A stretch of DNA of 64,000 bases, taken from Saccharicrinis sp. Lineage in GTDB: Bacteria > Bacteroidota > Bacteroidia > Bacteroidales > Marinilabiliaceae. Shown here one piece after another: positions 18,285 to 27,720 of this stretch. The notes below the pieces were generated by a model that worked only from the letters and a program-made list of their open reading frames with translations, had not been told where the DNA came from and ran no database searches. Within the stretch, counting starts at the first letter, position 1. Each line of letters starts with the position of its first letter. The stretch spans positions 1 to 64,000 of the forward strand of contig JAGXIO010000186.1 of NCBI GenBank assembly GCA_024635555.1, given 5' to 3'. A program made the translations under genes and the position numbers.

Positions 18285-19025
18285 TTACTGTTTTCCGCAC
18301 ACAGGACAAGTTGGATTTTTATGAATAGCTACAATATCAAAAGTATTATTCCGATAATCCATGAGCAATAATTTACCTGCCAACACTTCGCCAAACCCTG
18401 CTAAAACTTTTATTGCCTCCATTGCTCCCAAACACCCCACAACACCAGAAACAGCCCCAAACACAGGGAAACGTCGCTTCCAATGTGGGGGATTCTCAGG
18501 ATAAAGGCATGATAAACATGGCGTTTCGCCAGGTATGAATGTTGTAATTTGAGCCTCCAGTTCATACATTGCACAGTCAATCATTGGCTTATTTTGAAGC
18601 ACCGACTGCAGATTCATACTATAACGTTCCTCAAAAAGTGGTGCTGCATCAACAATTAAATCAACTTTACTTACGATGGAAGTAGCGTTTAAGGGAGTAA
18701 TATTCTCGTTAATAATCTCAATATTTAAGCGAGGGTTAAGATCCAACAATCTCTTTTTAGCCGATTCAACCCGCGATGTTCCAAGAGACTGATCGGTCAT
18801 CAGCAATTGGCGATTTAAATCACTATTCTGTATGTTTCCATTATGTGCTAACACCAAATTACCAATCCCGGCAGCAGCCAATTCATAAGCCACAATTCCT
18901 CCTAATCCACCACATCTTGAAATCAACACACTTGACTCCTTTAATTTTATCTGTCCTTCTTCTCCAAAATCGGGAACATCAATTTGCCATGAATAAACTT
19001 CCCTTTCTTTATCTGTCAAAATCAT
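18285..19025 (-). CDS. HesA/MoeB-family E1-like protein, probably non-catalytic
   Basis: A 246 residue protein of the ThiF/MoeB/HesA fold. The framework is conserved ('FGEEGQIKLKESSVLIS', 'CGGLGGIVAYELAAAGIG', 'NSDLNRQ', 'GAVSGVVGCLGAMEAIKVL'). Both Zn-type pairs are present: CLSC (C170/C173) and CPVC (C240/C243). Several residues needed for adenylation in MoeB are changed: the 'RYSRQ' arginines are V/W, the first loop Gly is R37, the acidic residue before 'SNLxRQ' is lost, and the 'D.TDN' motif reads 'DAAPLFEERY'. It may act as a structural partner of the downstream MoeB-rhodanese protein or in binding the MoaD-like carrier. HesA/MoeB homologues occur in tungsten aldehyde oxidoreductase gene clusters, but no such enzyme is in this window. 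Confidence 0.8.
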   Translation of the reverse strand: MILTDKEREVYSWQIDVPDFGEEGQIKLKESSVLISRCGGLGGIVAYELAAAGIGNLVLAHNGNIQNSDLNRQLLMTDQSLGTSRVESAKKRLLDLNPRLNIEIINENITPLNATSIVSKVDLIVDAAPLFEERYSMNLQSVLQNKPMIDCAMYELEAQITTFIPGETPCLSCLYPENPPHWKRRFPVFGAVSGVVGCLGAMEAIKVLAGFGEVLAGKLLLMDYRNNTFDIVAIHKNPTCPVCGKQ

Positions 19026-19042
19026 TATCTATTATTTAAACA

Positions 19043-19324
19043 TTAACCTCCTGATATTGGAGAAAATATTGTAATGATATCACCATCGTTTAGCTCAATA
19101 TTATCTTCAGATCTAATTTGTTCTGACTGATTAATTGTGAATAACAACGAACGTGAGACCTTACTCTCTGAATCGAAAAGTATGCTATTCAACTTATGAA
19201 TGGACTCATTCTTAATTTCAATCATTAAGTCATTAAAAGTTGAATTAACCGGAAGTTCAACTTTTACATTATCAACACTCGCAGCTACTTTCACCTGTGT
19301 TCTGAAATTTACTTTTACAACCAT
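19043..19324 (-). CDS. MoaD/ThiS-family sulfur carrier ending in Gly-Gly
   Basis: A 93 residue protein with a ubiquitin-like beta-grasp pattern and the C-terminal 'IITIFSPISGG', so the diglycine is residues 92-93. The Gly-Gly tail is what E1-like MoeB adenylates and thiocarboxylates. It lies 17 bp upstream of the HesA-like gene and 11 bp downstream of the ABC ATPase gene, inside the Mo/W operon. This favours a molybdopterin-type role. 'NDGDIITIFSPISGG' is the classic family ending. A large-subunit MoaE partner is not present here. Confidence 0.85.
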   Translation of the reverse strand: MVVKVNFRTQVKVAASVDNVKVELPVNSTFNDLMIEIKNESIHKLNSILFDSESKVSRSLLFTINQSEQIRSEDNIELNDGDIITIFSPISGG

Positions 19325-19335
19325 ATGATTTGCTT

Positions 19336-20028
19336 TTAAATAACTTCTTCGTTAAAAAGAAAGTTTCTTGTTTCAAAAAATTCATTCCTTTCTTGCATTT
19401 CTATTTTTGCATTTTCAATTGTCAATACTTTCTCTGCCAGATTTTTAACTTCATCAATATTATGTGTGACATGTAAAACGGTCACTTTCATTTTAGATTT
19501 TATAGATTTTAGCATCTTAAATAATTCCTGCTTTGTGACATAATCTAAGGCATTAAATGGCTCATCAAGCAATAATATAGCTGGTTGAAAAATAATTGCA
19601 CGTCCTATTGCAACCCTTTGTTTCTCGCCACCAGACAAATTGCGGGGCAAACGTTGCAATAAATGCGAGATACCAAGCATTTCACTCACTTCCTTAATTC
19701 TTTGATCCCGGACTATTTTATCAACCTTACGAATTTTTAGTGCGAATCCTATATTATCCGAAATAGTCATTTGATTAAACAAAATCAAATCCTGAGGCAC
19801 ATAACCAATATCTCTTTCGCCAGGTTTAAATTCCGATGCATCAATTCCATTAATAAACAAACTGCCACTATTGAATTTTCGTAATCCACACAACACCTCT
19901 ACTAAAGTGGTTTTACCCGAACCTGTTTTTCCAAGCAGGCAATAGTAAGTGTCATCGTCCAATTTAACCGAAATATTATTTAGCGAAAATACACCTTGTT
20001 TTATACTTATATTTTGAAACTCAACCAT
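19336..20028 (-). CDS. ABC transporter ATPase, molybdate/tungstate type (pair 1)
   Basis: A 230 residue cytoplasmic ATPase with Walker A GKTGSGKT (33-40), Q-loop 'YVPQD' (76-80), signature LSGGE (131-135), Walker B 'ILLLDEP' (D155/E156) and switch His in 'LHVTHN'. It lacks the C-terminal TOBE/Mop domain of classical ModC and is the short form seen in TupC/WtpC-like systems. It follows its permease by 3 bp. Oxyanion import is inferred from the substrate-binding protein two genes upstream and the MoaD/MoeB genes downstream. Confidence 0.9.
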   Translation of the reverse strand: MVEFQNISIKQGVFSLNNISVKLDDDTYYCLLGKTGSGKTTLVEVLCGLRKFNSGSLFINGIDASEFKPGERDIGYVPQDLILFNQMTISDNIGFALKIRKVDKIVRDQRIKEVSEMLGISHLLQRLPRNLSGGEKQRVAIGRAIIFQPAILLLDEPFNALDYVTKQELFKMLKSIKSKMKVTVLHVTHNIDEVKNLAEKVLTIENAKIEMQERNEFFETRNFLFNEEVI

Positions 20029-20031
20029 AAC

Positions 20032-20832
20032 TTAAAAAACACTTTCGCCCATATACCTTACCAACATCAATACTACAAAACTAGCTCCAATCATTATTAA
20101 TGAAACAGCTACTGCAGCTTCAATATTGCCAATAGACATTTCGAGAAAAACCGTTGTGGGCAATACTTCAGTTTTCATTCTCGTAGCACCTGAAAATAGT
20201 AAAATTGGACCAAATTCGCCTAATGCACGAGCCCACGCTAAGGAAGCAGCAGTAAAAATACCATTTTTTGCTTCTGGAATAAGTATATACCAGAAAGCCT
20301 CCCGTTTATTTGCCCCCAAGGTCATTGCAACACTTTCCATTCGCTTGGGTATCTGATTGAAGGTGACCATCATAGTTCGAACAGAAAAGGCACATGCTAC
20401 TACAAATTGTGCTATTATTATACTTGGTATAGCGTACGTTATACTTACATATTGTTCAATGAATTTTCCTACACCAGTTTGAAATAAAATCAACAAACTC
20501 AGCCCAATAATGAGTGGAGGCAAAATAATTGGAATATCAATAATTGCGTCAATAAATTTTGATCCTTTAAATTTATAGCGTGTAAGGAAGTAGGCAATTG
20601 GTATTGAAAAGATAATTGACAATACCATTGATACCGTGCAGGTAAACAGACTTAACTTAATGGAGTATTGAATTTCCGGGCTTTTTAATGCCAAAAATAT
20701 TTGGGATGAATTTGTAAATGACAAATCGGAAGCTATCATCGCCAAAATCAACAAAATATATGTACTTGCTATTACTGCCATTATAAGAATAAATGGCAAA
20801 TCGGAACCGACTTTATGTTTTGCTAAACTCAT
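20032..20832 (-). CDS. ABC transporter permease, molybdate/tungstate type (pair 1)
   Basis: A 266 residue membrane protein with about six hydrophobic segments. The ModB/TupB-type coupling motif 'TLGANKREAFWYILIPEAKNG' contains the EAA-loop glycine and is followed by 'ALGEFGPILLFSG', the hallmark of molybdate/tungstate/sulfate permeases. It is 7 bp after the substrate-binding lipoprotein gene and nearly abuts its ATPase. It forms the intact transporter pair of the operon. Confidence 0.9.
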   Translation of the reverse strand: MSLAKHKVGSDLPFILIMAVIASTYILLILAMIASDLSFTNSSQIFLALKSPEIQYSIKLSLFTCTVSMVLSIIFSIPIAYFLTRYKFKGSKFIDAIIDIPIILPPLIIGLSLLILFQTGVGKFIEQYVSITYAIPSIIIAQFVVACAFSVRTMMVTFNQIPKRMESVAMTLGANKREAFWYILIPEAKNGIFTAASLAWARALGEFGPILLFSGATRMKTEVLPTTVFLEMSIGNIEAAVAVSLIMIGASFVVLMLVRYMGESVF

Positions 20833-20839
20833 AGATGAA

Positions 20840-22294
20840 TTAATTCTTTATAACAAAACCATTATTGGTAAAGTGATTATGGGATTTTTCAGATTTAATG
20901 GCATCAACAAGTCTTTTCATTGTGTTTTTATTCTCCGATATTTTCGATAAGCCAAAATTTTGGGTTGCTTTGGCATATGTTTCTTTTATTGCAATGACAT
21001 CAAGTTTATCTTTTACTTTGGCCGTATTCGCCTCGTAAACAATAGCTGCATCCAAAGCCCCTGTACGCAACTGATTTATCAATAAATCGGCAGTTGGGGT
21101 TTGCACAAACACATTTTTATTTATTGATTCCAGTTTCAATGATTTAAAAATTCGCTGCGTTAATGCACCCAGTGAGCTTTGTTGAGGATTGCAAACACCA
21201 AGCTTAAGGGATTGATCAGACAAATCTTTTAAGGACTTTATATTGAGTGGATTTCCCTTCTTAGTTACAATTACAATGTCAGTTTGTGAGATGTTACGCA
21301 GATCACAAAAATCAGCTTTTACCATATCCATAAAACTAATATCGCAACTGAGAAACGCATCGGGTTTTCGTCCCGTTTTAATTTGACCAACCAATATACC
21401 ACATCCATTATATACTCGTGTGACTGTTAGCCCTTCACGAGCTTCAAACTGTTTGATGATTTCTTCTACTGAAACACGATTAACCCCGCCACAATACAAA
21501 AGTAAATCAGGCTTTTCAGACCATTTATCACCTTCCACTACAGTATATTTGTATTTTTCAAAAACGCTCAGCCCTTTATCTCTGGCAGAGAGATACCGAA
21601 GGAATTTAAGTGCTTCTGTTGGATTCTTACTGGATTTAAGAACTGACACCCAAACACTTTCTTGGAAATTGTCTAATTGCGGGTCTTTTATAATATCCAA
21701 TTCAGGGTATTGATAAGCAACACCATCCCAGATTATAGCTGCGTCGACGGTTCCTAATTTCACATCATTTGCAACATCAAATACCGTAGGTTTAAAAACA
21801 GTCACTTTTTTACTAATATCCCCCCAAACATTTAACTCAGTATATAACTTTTGAGTCATTTTACCAATAGAAGTAACCTCTGGAGTACCCAAACAAAAAG
21901 TTACATTGGGCTTTAAAAAATCTAGAATTGTTGAAATTTTCTTCGGGTTTCCTTTCCTTGTAATAATTACTGGTTTCAGAAAAGCCAATGGCTGAATTTC
22001 ATCCACCAGATTATATTTTTTTGCACTTTCCAGAAAACTGTTATCTGAGGCTAAATAAAGATCTCCTTTATTTGATACACGGATATTTGAAAGTAATGAG
22101 CCGGATCCACCATACTGGACAATCACATCAACTCCATATTCTTTTTTATATTGCTTTACAACACTATCCATTGGAGTTTTCATTCCAGCAGCACAATAAA
22201 CTAATAATTCAGCTTCCTTTTTATTATTATTTGTGCAAGAATCAAATGTAATTAAATAAAAAATCGCAAAAAATAAAACAACTAATAGTTTCAT
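20840..22294 (-). CDS. Tandem-duplicated molybdate/tungstate-binding lipoprotein
   Basis: A 484 residue lipoprotein (lipobox 'ITFDSC', lipidated C20). Two complete ModA/TupA-like binding domains sit head to tail. Domain 1 begins 'LLVYCAAGMKTPMDSV' with 'YGGSGSLLSNI', and domain 2 begins at ~257 with 'LLLYCGGVNRVSVEEI' and 'YNGCGILVGQI'. Both carry the later pattern 'GNP...SLGALTQRIFK' or 'GTPEVTSIGKMTQKLY' and 'LGTVDAAIIWDG'/'TGALDAAIVYEA'. Normal family members have one such domain (~250 residues). The gene lies between two permease/ATPase pairs, so one anchored protein may serve both. Molybdate versus tungstate cannot be told from sequence by eye. Confidence 0.9.
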   Translation of the reverse strand: MKLLVVLFFAIFYLITFDSCTNNNKKEAELLVYCAAGMKTPMDSVVKQYKKEYGVDVIVQYGGSGSLLSNIRVSNKGDLYLASDNSFLESAKKYNLVDEIQPLAFLKPVIITRKGNPKKISTILDFLKPNVTFCLGTPEVTSIGKMTQKLYTELNVWGDISKKVTVFKPTVFDVANDVKLGTVDAAIIWDGVAYQYPELDIIKDPQLDNFQESVWVSVLKSSKNPTEALKFLRYLSARDKGLSVFEKYKYTVVEGDKWSEKPDLLLYCGGVNRVSVEEIIKQFEAREGLTVTRVYNGCGILVGQIKTGRKPDAFLSCDISFMDMVKADFCDLRNISQTDIVIVTKKGNPLNIKSLKDLSDQSLKLGVCNPQQSSLGALTQRIFKSLKLESINKNVFVQTPTADLLINQLRTGALDAAIVYEANTAKVKDKLDVIAIKETYAKATQNFGLSKISENKNTMKRLVDAIKSEKSHNHFTNNGFVIKN

Positions 22295-22314
22295 ACTTTA
22301 TACATTTAAAAAGG

Positions 22315-23013
22315 TTAATTTCGCTTTACAAAACGGGAAACATATTCATTCAATGGATTATTAATCAAGTCATGAATGGTACCGGATTGTACAACAGAAC
22401 CATTCTGCATAATAAACACAAAATCAGCAATTAATTTGGTTTCATCAAAAGAATGAGAAACATGCAGGACCGGAATATCCAACGTTTGTTGAATATTCTT
22501 TAATTCAAGGCAAATAATATCCCGAGTGTGCTCATCGAGCGCACTGACTGGTTCATCTAAAATTAAAATGTCAGGATTATAAGCAAGGGCACGCGCTAAT
22601 GCAACACGTTGTCTTTCTCCACCCGACAAATGCGTTATGCTTCTCTTTGCAAGGTGTTCTATTCTCAATAATTTTGTAACTTCAGTAAATTTAAGATCTT
22701 GTAATTCCGTGCTCGCATCTCGTAATTTCAATGGGAATAATATATTCTGCCTAACAGACAAATGAGGGAAAAGTTCACCACTTTGAGTAACGTAACCAAT
22801 ATTACGTTTTCGTGGAGGCAAATCAGAAATTAACTTATTATTGATATAAATATCCCCTTTGGATTGCAACAATCCACAAATGGATTCCAGCAAAAGTGTT
22901 TTTCCTGAACCGGTATGACCTAAGATTACACAATAAAGAGGTTCTATAATTTCAAATGACGTATTCAGTTCAAAATCACCAGCTTTAAGTTTAATATTAT
23001 CTATTTTAATCAT
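22315..23013 (-). CDS. ABC transporter ATPase, molybdate/tungstate type (pair 2)
   Basis: The ATG at 23013 is chosen over the TTG at 23028; this gives 232 residues and an 8 bp overlap with the end of the permease frame, as in translational coupling. It has Walker A GHTGSGKT, 'GYVTQSG', signature LSGGERQRVALARA, Walker B 'ILILDEP' and 'LHVSHS'. It has no TOBE domain. It pairs with the permease at 23006-23833, which is frameshifted, so this ATPase may be orphaned or may serve the intact permease of pair 1. Confidence 0.88.
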   Translation of the reverse strand: MIKIDNIKLKAGDFELNTSFEIIEPLYCVILGHTGSGKTLLLESICGLLQSKGDIYINNKLISDLPPRKRNIGYVTQSGELFPHLSVRQNILFPLKLRDASTELQDLKFTEVTKLLRIEHLAKRSITHLSGGERQRVALARALAYNPDILILDEPVSALDEHTRDIICLELKNIQQTLDIPVLHVSHSFDETKLIADFVFIMQNGSVVQSGTIHDLINNPLNEYVSRFVKRN

Positions 23014-23833
23014 GTTTACTTGTTCCAAAAATATTGTTTTTAAACACTAGTCTAAATGACAATAAAACCACAAATGCTAGTATTATCATTAGAAGTGAAA
23101 TCACAAGAGCAATATCAACACGTCCTATTGATATTTCAAGAAATACAGACGATGAGAGTACTTCAGTTTTGTTTCGCGCAGTACCCGCAACAATTGCCAC
23201 AGCACCGTAAAGACCAAAGGCACGAGACCAACCTAAAATGGCTCCGGCAATAACACTGCTTTTGGCCAATGGCAACGACACTTAAAAAAAAGGCCTGAGT
23301 AGGTATACAACCCAGGATTAAAGCCACTTGTTTAAGTCTTGGATTGATTTGATCAAATCCAGCTTTAATTGCGCGAACAGTAAAGGGAATGGAGCAAAAA
23401 AACTGAACAAGAACAATGCCGGCTTTTGTGTAAATAAAGAATTCGCCAAGTGACTGTACAATTGAACCAAAAATGACAAAATGGGATTACCACTTTGAGT
23501 AAAATCAGTTCCCACTCTAAAGAATACCAGAATACTAATTCCGATAACAATAATAGGAAGGATAATCAATAAATCAATTAAAATATCGGCTATAAAATAT
23601 CCTTTGCTTTTAGCTTTTGATAAGGTATAAGCAACAGGCACGCCTATTAAAACACACAACACAAGCGCAGTAAGTGAAGTTTTTATAGTCAGCAATAATG
23701 CGTTGCGGATATAATCAGATTGATAGACTTCCTTGATAGCAGCATAGTTTACATATAAAACATCTGCCAACAACAGTAGCAAAATTAGAAAAATAAAACC
23801 AAATAATACGAATCGAAAACCCCATTTAATCAT
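23006..23833 (-). pseudogene. ABC permease, molybdate/tungstate type (pair 2), with two frameshifts
   Basis: The N-terminal part (23833 down to ~23460: MIKWGFRFVLFG..., 'IGVPVAYTLSKAKSKG', 'VFFRVGTDFTQSG') and the C-terminal part (23281-23006: 'SLPLAKSSVIAGAILGWSRAFG', 'SLLMIILAFVVLLS') are in one frame. The middle continues in another frame ('LGEFFIYTKAGIVLVQFF', 'PFTVRAIKAGFDQI', 'ALILGCIPTQAFF'). It returns at the eight-base homopolymer around 23284-23291. So one apparent base is lost near 23455-23475 and one gained near the A8/T8 run. Together the three pieces make a normal-length permease (~275 residues). Either the gene is a recent pseudogene or these are sequencing/assembly errors at homopolymers. 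It is the first gene of the Mo/W operon. Confidence 0.8.
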
Positions 23834-24368
23834 AAAGTATCTTTATTTGACTAACAATCAATGTAAAGTTAAATATTTTAATGATTCAATATTGCAACAC
23901 AATGAAATTGAATACAAAGGACGTAAATTAAGCACAAAAGCCCTAATACGTGGGAAAAAGAAATTCTAACATTGTACTATATAATTATTAATCTCAAATT
24001 AAGGAGAATTGGTTGTTTGTTCGTCATAATCCAGTTGTTTGACAGCGTTATATGAACAAAAGTATTTCTACTAAAAAAAATAAATATAAATTTTTATTAT
24101 TTAATATAATACAAATGACTGTTGGTTTTAAACTGCCTGATATAAATGATATTTGGAACACAAGGAATGGGAAATAAGGGAAAATTAGAGGCATAAAAAA
24201 AACTAATCTTATAGCAACAACTGAGTGCAGCATTCATAGCTTTTCACAATACAAAACTAAATTCGAACGTAAACGGACAATCACTATTTTTCTGATTCTC
24301 AATACTTATTTTTATAGGTATTCAACGTTTAATTCGCATTACAAATGAAAAATAAATAAATTAAACAG
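23834..24368. other. 535 bp divergent intergenic region
   Basis: This lies between the start of the Mo/W operon (minus) and the GH38 gene (plus), so it must hold promoters for both. It is very AT-rich. I did not find a convincing Bacteroidetes-type -33/-7 pair, a molybdate operator or a riboswitch-like structure. The only open frames are low-complexity shadows. Confidence 0.4.
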
Positions 24369-27300
24369 ATGAAAAAACGAATAACAATTTTATCCATCTT
24401 TATACTTTTCTGCACAATTTTGGTTGCACAACCATTGAAAAATACGAAAAATTACAACATTGAAAGTGAAAAAGTTTTATATACTGTAGGGTATGTTCAC
24501 CTTGATACCGAATGGCTTTGGGACTATCCCACAACCATTAATTATCACATCAAAAACACGATGGAGGAGAACTTCCTTTTGTTCGAAAAATATCCAGATT
24601 ATGTTTTGAATTTTACCGGTTCTCGGCGGTACGGTATGATGAAAGAATATTATCCTGAAATGTACAAAAAGGTTGTTGAGTATGTAAAAAAGGGTCGATG
24701 GAAAGTTTCGGGCTCCTCGGTAGATGAAGGGGAAGTAAATATTTCTTCTTCCGAATCGGTTATTCGTCAAGTACTATACGGGAACCAGTATTTTAAAAAG
24801 GAATTTGGGAAAGAAAGTGTAGATTATATGTTGCCCGATTGTTTTGGTTTTTTGGCGAATCTACCATCCGTTTGGCATCATTGTGGTTTACTTGGTTTTT
24901 CTACCCAAAAGCTGACATGGAGATCGGCTATGGGACTTCCATTTAACGTAGGAATTTGGAATGGTCCCGACGGCAAAGGAATTATCGCTGTACTAAACGC
25001 AATGGATTATACCGGACATGTTGTTCCACGGTTAGATAAGGATAGTGCGTGGTTAGCGCGATTAGATGATAACCAGAAGAAATATGGCTTTTCATTTGAT
25101 TATCGATATTATGGCATGGGTGATTGTGGCGGATCACCTCGCGAAAATGACGTTTTTTATGCAGTAAACAGTATAAATAATGTAGATTCGAAAATAAAAG
25201 TAGTGTTATCGTCGTCCGACCAAATGTTCAAAGATATTTCACCTGCTATCCGCAAAAAGTTGCCGATATATTCTGGTGATTTATTACTTATTGAGCACAG
25301 TGCAGGTTCAATGACATCGCAATCGTATATGAAGCGGCTGAATCGGAAAATTGAAATTTTAGCAAAAAATTCAGAGCAAACCGCCTCTATTGCCGATTGG
25401 TTTGGAGGTGCGAAATATCCGTTTACAAAGTTGAATAATTCATGGAATTTGGTTTTAGGCAGTCAGATGCATGACATATTACCCGGAACGAGTATTCCAA
25501 AAGCGTACGAATATGCTTGGAACGATGAATTTATTGCGGCCAATGGTTTTGAGGAAGTATTGAAAAATTCACTGAAAACCATTTCCAATAAATTGAATAC
25601 CAATACAGTTGGAAGAACAATTGTGGCGTATAACCCAGTGGAAATTTCTCGCGAAGATGTGATAACTGCTGAATTGAGTTATGATAAAGTACCTGAAAAT
25701 ATTCAGGTTTTTGATAGAAGTGGTGCTGCACTAAAAACACAAATCATTGAACGCAACGAAAACAAATTGAAATTTATATTCTCAGCTAAACTTCCTTCTG
25801 CAGGTTTGGCAGTTTTTGATATACGTGAAGTTTCTGAAAAATTGCAAGAAAAATCGCGCTTGTCAGCTAGCAATCGAAGCATTGAGAATGAATATTATTA
25901 CGTACAGGTGGCTTCAAATGGCGACATCACAAGTATTTTTGATAAAAAAGTTTCCCGTGAATTGTTAGCTAAGCCTGCACGATTAGAATTTTTTAAGGAA
26001 AAGCCAGCTATATATCCTGCGTGGAACATGGATTGGAAAGACCGACAAAATGAGCCGTTAGATTATTTAGACAAAGAAGCAACTATTTCTGTGTTAGAAA
26101 ATGGTCCTGTTCGGGTTTCGCTATTGATAAAACGGAATGGTCAAAACTCAAAAATTGAGCAAATTATCAGTCTTTGTGTGGGTGAATCAGGAAAACGCGT
26201 TGAAGTAAGTAACAAATTGGATTGGCAATCCAAAGAAGTTTCATTGAAAGCTTCTTTTCCGCTTACCGTTAGTAACCCGAAAGCATCGTACAACGAAGGA
26301 GTGGGAGTGATTGAAAGAACGAATAATGATGAATTGAAATTTGAAGTACCAACCAAAGAATGGTTTGATTTAACTGATAAAAAAGGAGATTATGGTGTGT
26401 CAATACTCGAGGATTGCAAATATGGGTCAGATAAACCAACCGATAATACGCTTCGACTTACTTTGATGTATACACCTGGAATTTCGAAAAAATCAGAAAA
26501 GTATGCCTTTCAGTCGTCTCAGGATTGGGGAATTCATCAATTTAAATATGCCATTTACGGTCACAAAGCGGATTGGTATAATGGCAAATCGCAATGGCAA
26601 GCTAAGTTTCTTAATCAACCATTGATAGCTTTTGAAACTACAAAACACGACGGCGTTTTAGGAAAGGAACTTTCGTTAATTGAATCAAATTCAGCTCAAA
26701 TTGGTGTTATGGCATTCAAAAAAATGGAAGAAAGCGATTACTATTTGGTTCGCGTTAATGAACTTTCAGGAAAGGATGGTAAAAATTTGCTTCTACGTTT
26801 TCCTGCACAAATAATGGATGCTTATGAGGTAAATGGCCAAGAACAAAAGATAGGTAGTGTGAATTTTGCAAAAGGGGTGCTGAATTTCGATTTATCACAT
26901 TTTACAATTCGGAGTTTTGCCATAAAATTGAAGCCAAGTCATAATGATAATGAAAAATTGAAGCAATTACCGCTCGTCTTACCCTACAATTTCGACCATA
27001 TAAGCTTCGATACGAATAGGATTGACTGCAGTGACAAAAATAGTTATCCAGCTGAATTGATTCCATCGGAAATTATTAGCGAAGATATTCATTTTATAAT
27101 GGGAAATTCCGCCGACCGCGAAAACAATTCTGTCAGAGCCAATGGACAAACAATTAATCTGCCCGAAGGAGCATATACTAAACTATACATTTTGGCTTCT
27201 GCTACTGTAGATACTAAAGCTGATTTCAATGTTGATGGACAAATGGTTGAATTAAACATTCAGGCTTGGAACGGGTTTATTGGCCAACATTATAACCGGG

Positions 27301-27611
27301 TTTTTGAGTGTAACGATCCTAATAATCCGGTGCAGAGCATTCAAAGTCCATATCTTAAAAAGGATAATATTGCATGGTTTGCTTCGCATTCGCATTATAG
27401 ATATCCGAGGGAAAATAAGGCATATCAGTATTGCTATTTGTACAAATACGAAATAAAATTGCCAAAAGGATCCAAAGTATTAACGCTTCCAAAAAATGAT
27501 AAAATATTTTTATTTGGAGCTACTCTAGTTGGAAGTGAAACTCAAGATATCCATGTTGTTGCTCCATTGTTCGATGATTTTTCGGATAGTAAAACAGTAC
27601 AATTAAGGTAA
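24369..27611 (+). CDS. Secreted GH38-family alpha-mannosidase-like protein
   Basis: A 1080 residue protein with a signal peptide (MKKRITILSIFILFCTILVAQ). The GH38 catalytic domain begins at ~38 with 'VGYVHLDTEWLWDY'; H44 and D46 match the Zn-binding H-x-D pair. The nucleophile Asp lies in 'LPDCFGF' (D157). Later 'SQMHDILPGTSI' is the conserved helical/metal His motif. The central helical and beta-sandwich parts typical of GH38 run to ~880. The C-terminal ~200 residues ('YILASATVDTKADFNVDG', 'HRYPRENKAYQYCYLYKY') look like an added beta-domain. There is no T9SS tail, so the location is probably periplasmic. It would release alpha-mannose from mannans or N-glycans, though some relatives have other specificities. 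It is followed by the GH42 gene 109 bp downstream. Confidence 0.88.
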   Translation: MKKRITILSIFILFCTILVAQPLKNTKNYNIESEKVLYTVGYVHLDTEWLWDYPTTINYHIKNTMEENFLLFEKYPDYVLNFTGSRRYGMMKEYYPEMYKKVVEYVKKGRWKVSGSSVDEGEVNISSSESVIRQVLYGNQYFKKEFGKESVDYMLPDCFGFLANLPSVWHHCGLLGFSTQKLTWRSAMGLPFNVGIWNGPDGKGIIAVLNAMDYTGHVVPRLDKDSAWLARLDDNQKKYGFSFDYRYYGMGDCGGSPRENDVFYAVNSINNVDSKIKVVLSSSDQMFKDISPAIRKKLPIYSGDLLLIEHSAGSMTSQSYMKRLNRKIEILAKNSEQTASIADWFGGAKYPFTKLNNSWNLVLGSQMHDILPGTSIPKAYEYAWNDEFIAANGFEEVLKNSLKTISNKLNTNTVGRTIVAYNPVEISREDVITAELSYDKVPENIQVFDRSGAALKTQIIERNENKLKFIFSAKLPSAGLAVFDIREVSEKLQEKSRLSASNRSIENEYYYVQVASNGDITSIFDKKVSRELLAKPARLEFFKEKPAIYPAWNMDWKDRQNEPLDYLDKEATISVLENGPVRVSLLIKRNGQNSKIEQIISLCVGESGKRVEVSNKLDWQSKEVSLKASFPLTVSNPKASYNEGVGVIERTNNDELKFEVPTKEWFDLTDKKGDYGVSILEDCKYGSDKPTDNTLRLTLMYTPGISKKSEKYAFQSSQDWGIHQFKYAIYGHKADWYNGKSQWQAKFLNQPLIAFETTKHDGVLGKELSLIESNSAQIGVMAFKKMEESDYYLVRVNELSGKDGKNLLLRFPAQIMDAYEVNGQEQKIGSVNFAKGVLNFDLSHFTIRSFAIKLKPSHNDNEKLKQLPLVLPYNFDHISFDTNRIDCSDKNSYPAELIPSEIISEDIHFIMGNSADRENNSVRANGQTINLPEGAYTKLYILASATVDTKADFNVDGQMVELNIQAWNGFIGQHYNRVFECNDPNNPVQSIQSPYLKKDNIAWFASHSHYRYPRENKAYQYCYLYKYEIKLPKGSKVLTLPKNDKIFLFGATLVGSETQDIHVVAPLFDDFSDSKTVQLR

Positions 27612-27720
27612 GTATTAAATAACTATATTATTCTTTATGTGTAAACGATTTTAAGAAATCTATTCTTTAATTTCGTCTATTTATTTTTAAAATCAAGAAC
27701 TCAATATCTGATAAACAATT

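Noticed and set aside
17175-19025. The E1-like pair as ThiF/thiamine genes
   Set aside because: No thiamine genes are present; the operon is otherwise molybdate/tungstate transport plus a MoaD-like carrier.
24048-24233. A 61 codon hydrophobic minus-strand ORF upstream of the GH38 gene
   Set aside because: It is low-complexity AT-rich sequence (Phe/Leu/Ile-rich) in a divergent promoter region with no homology that I can recognise.
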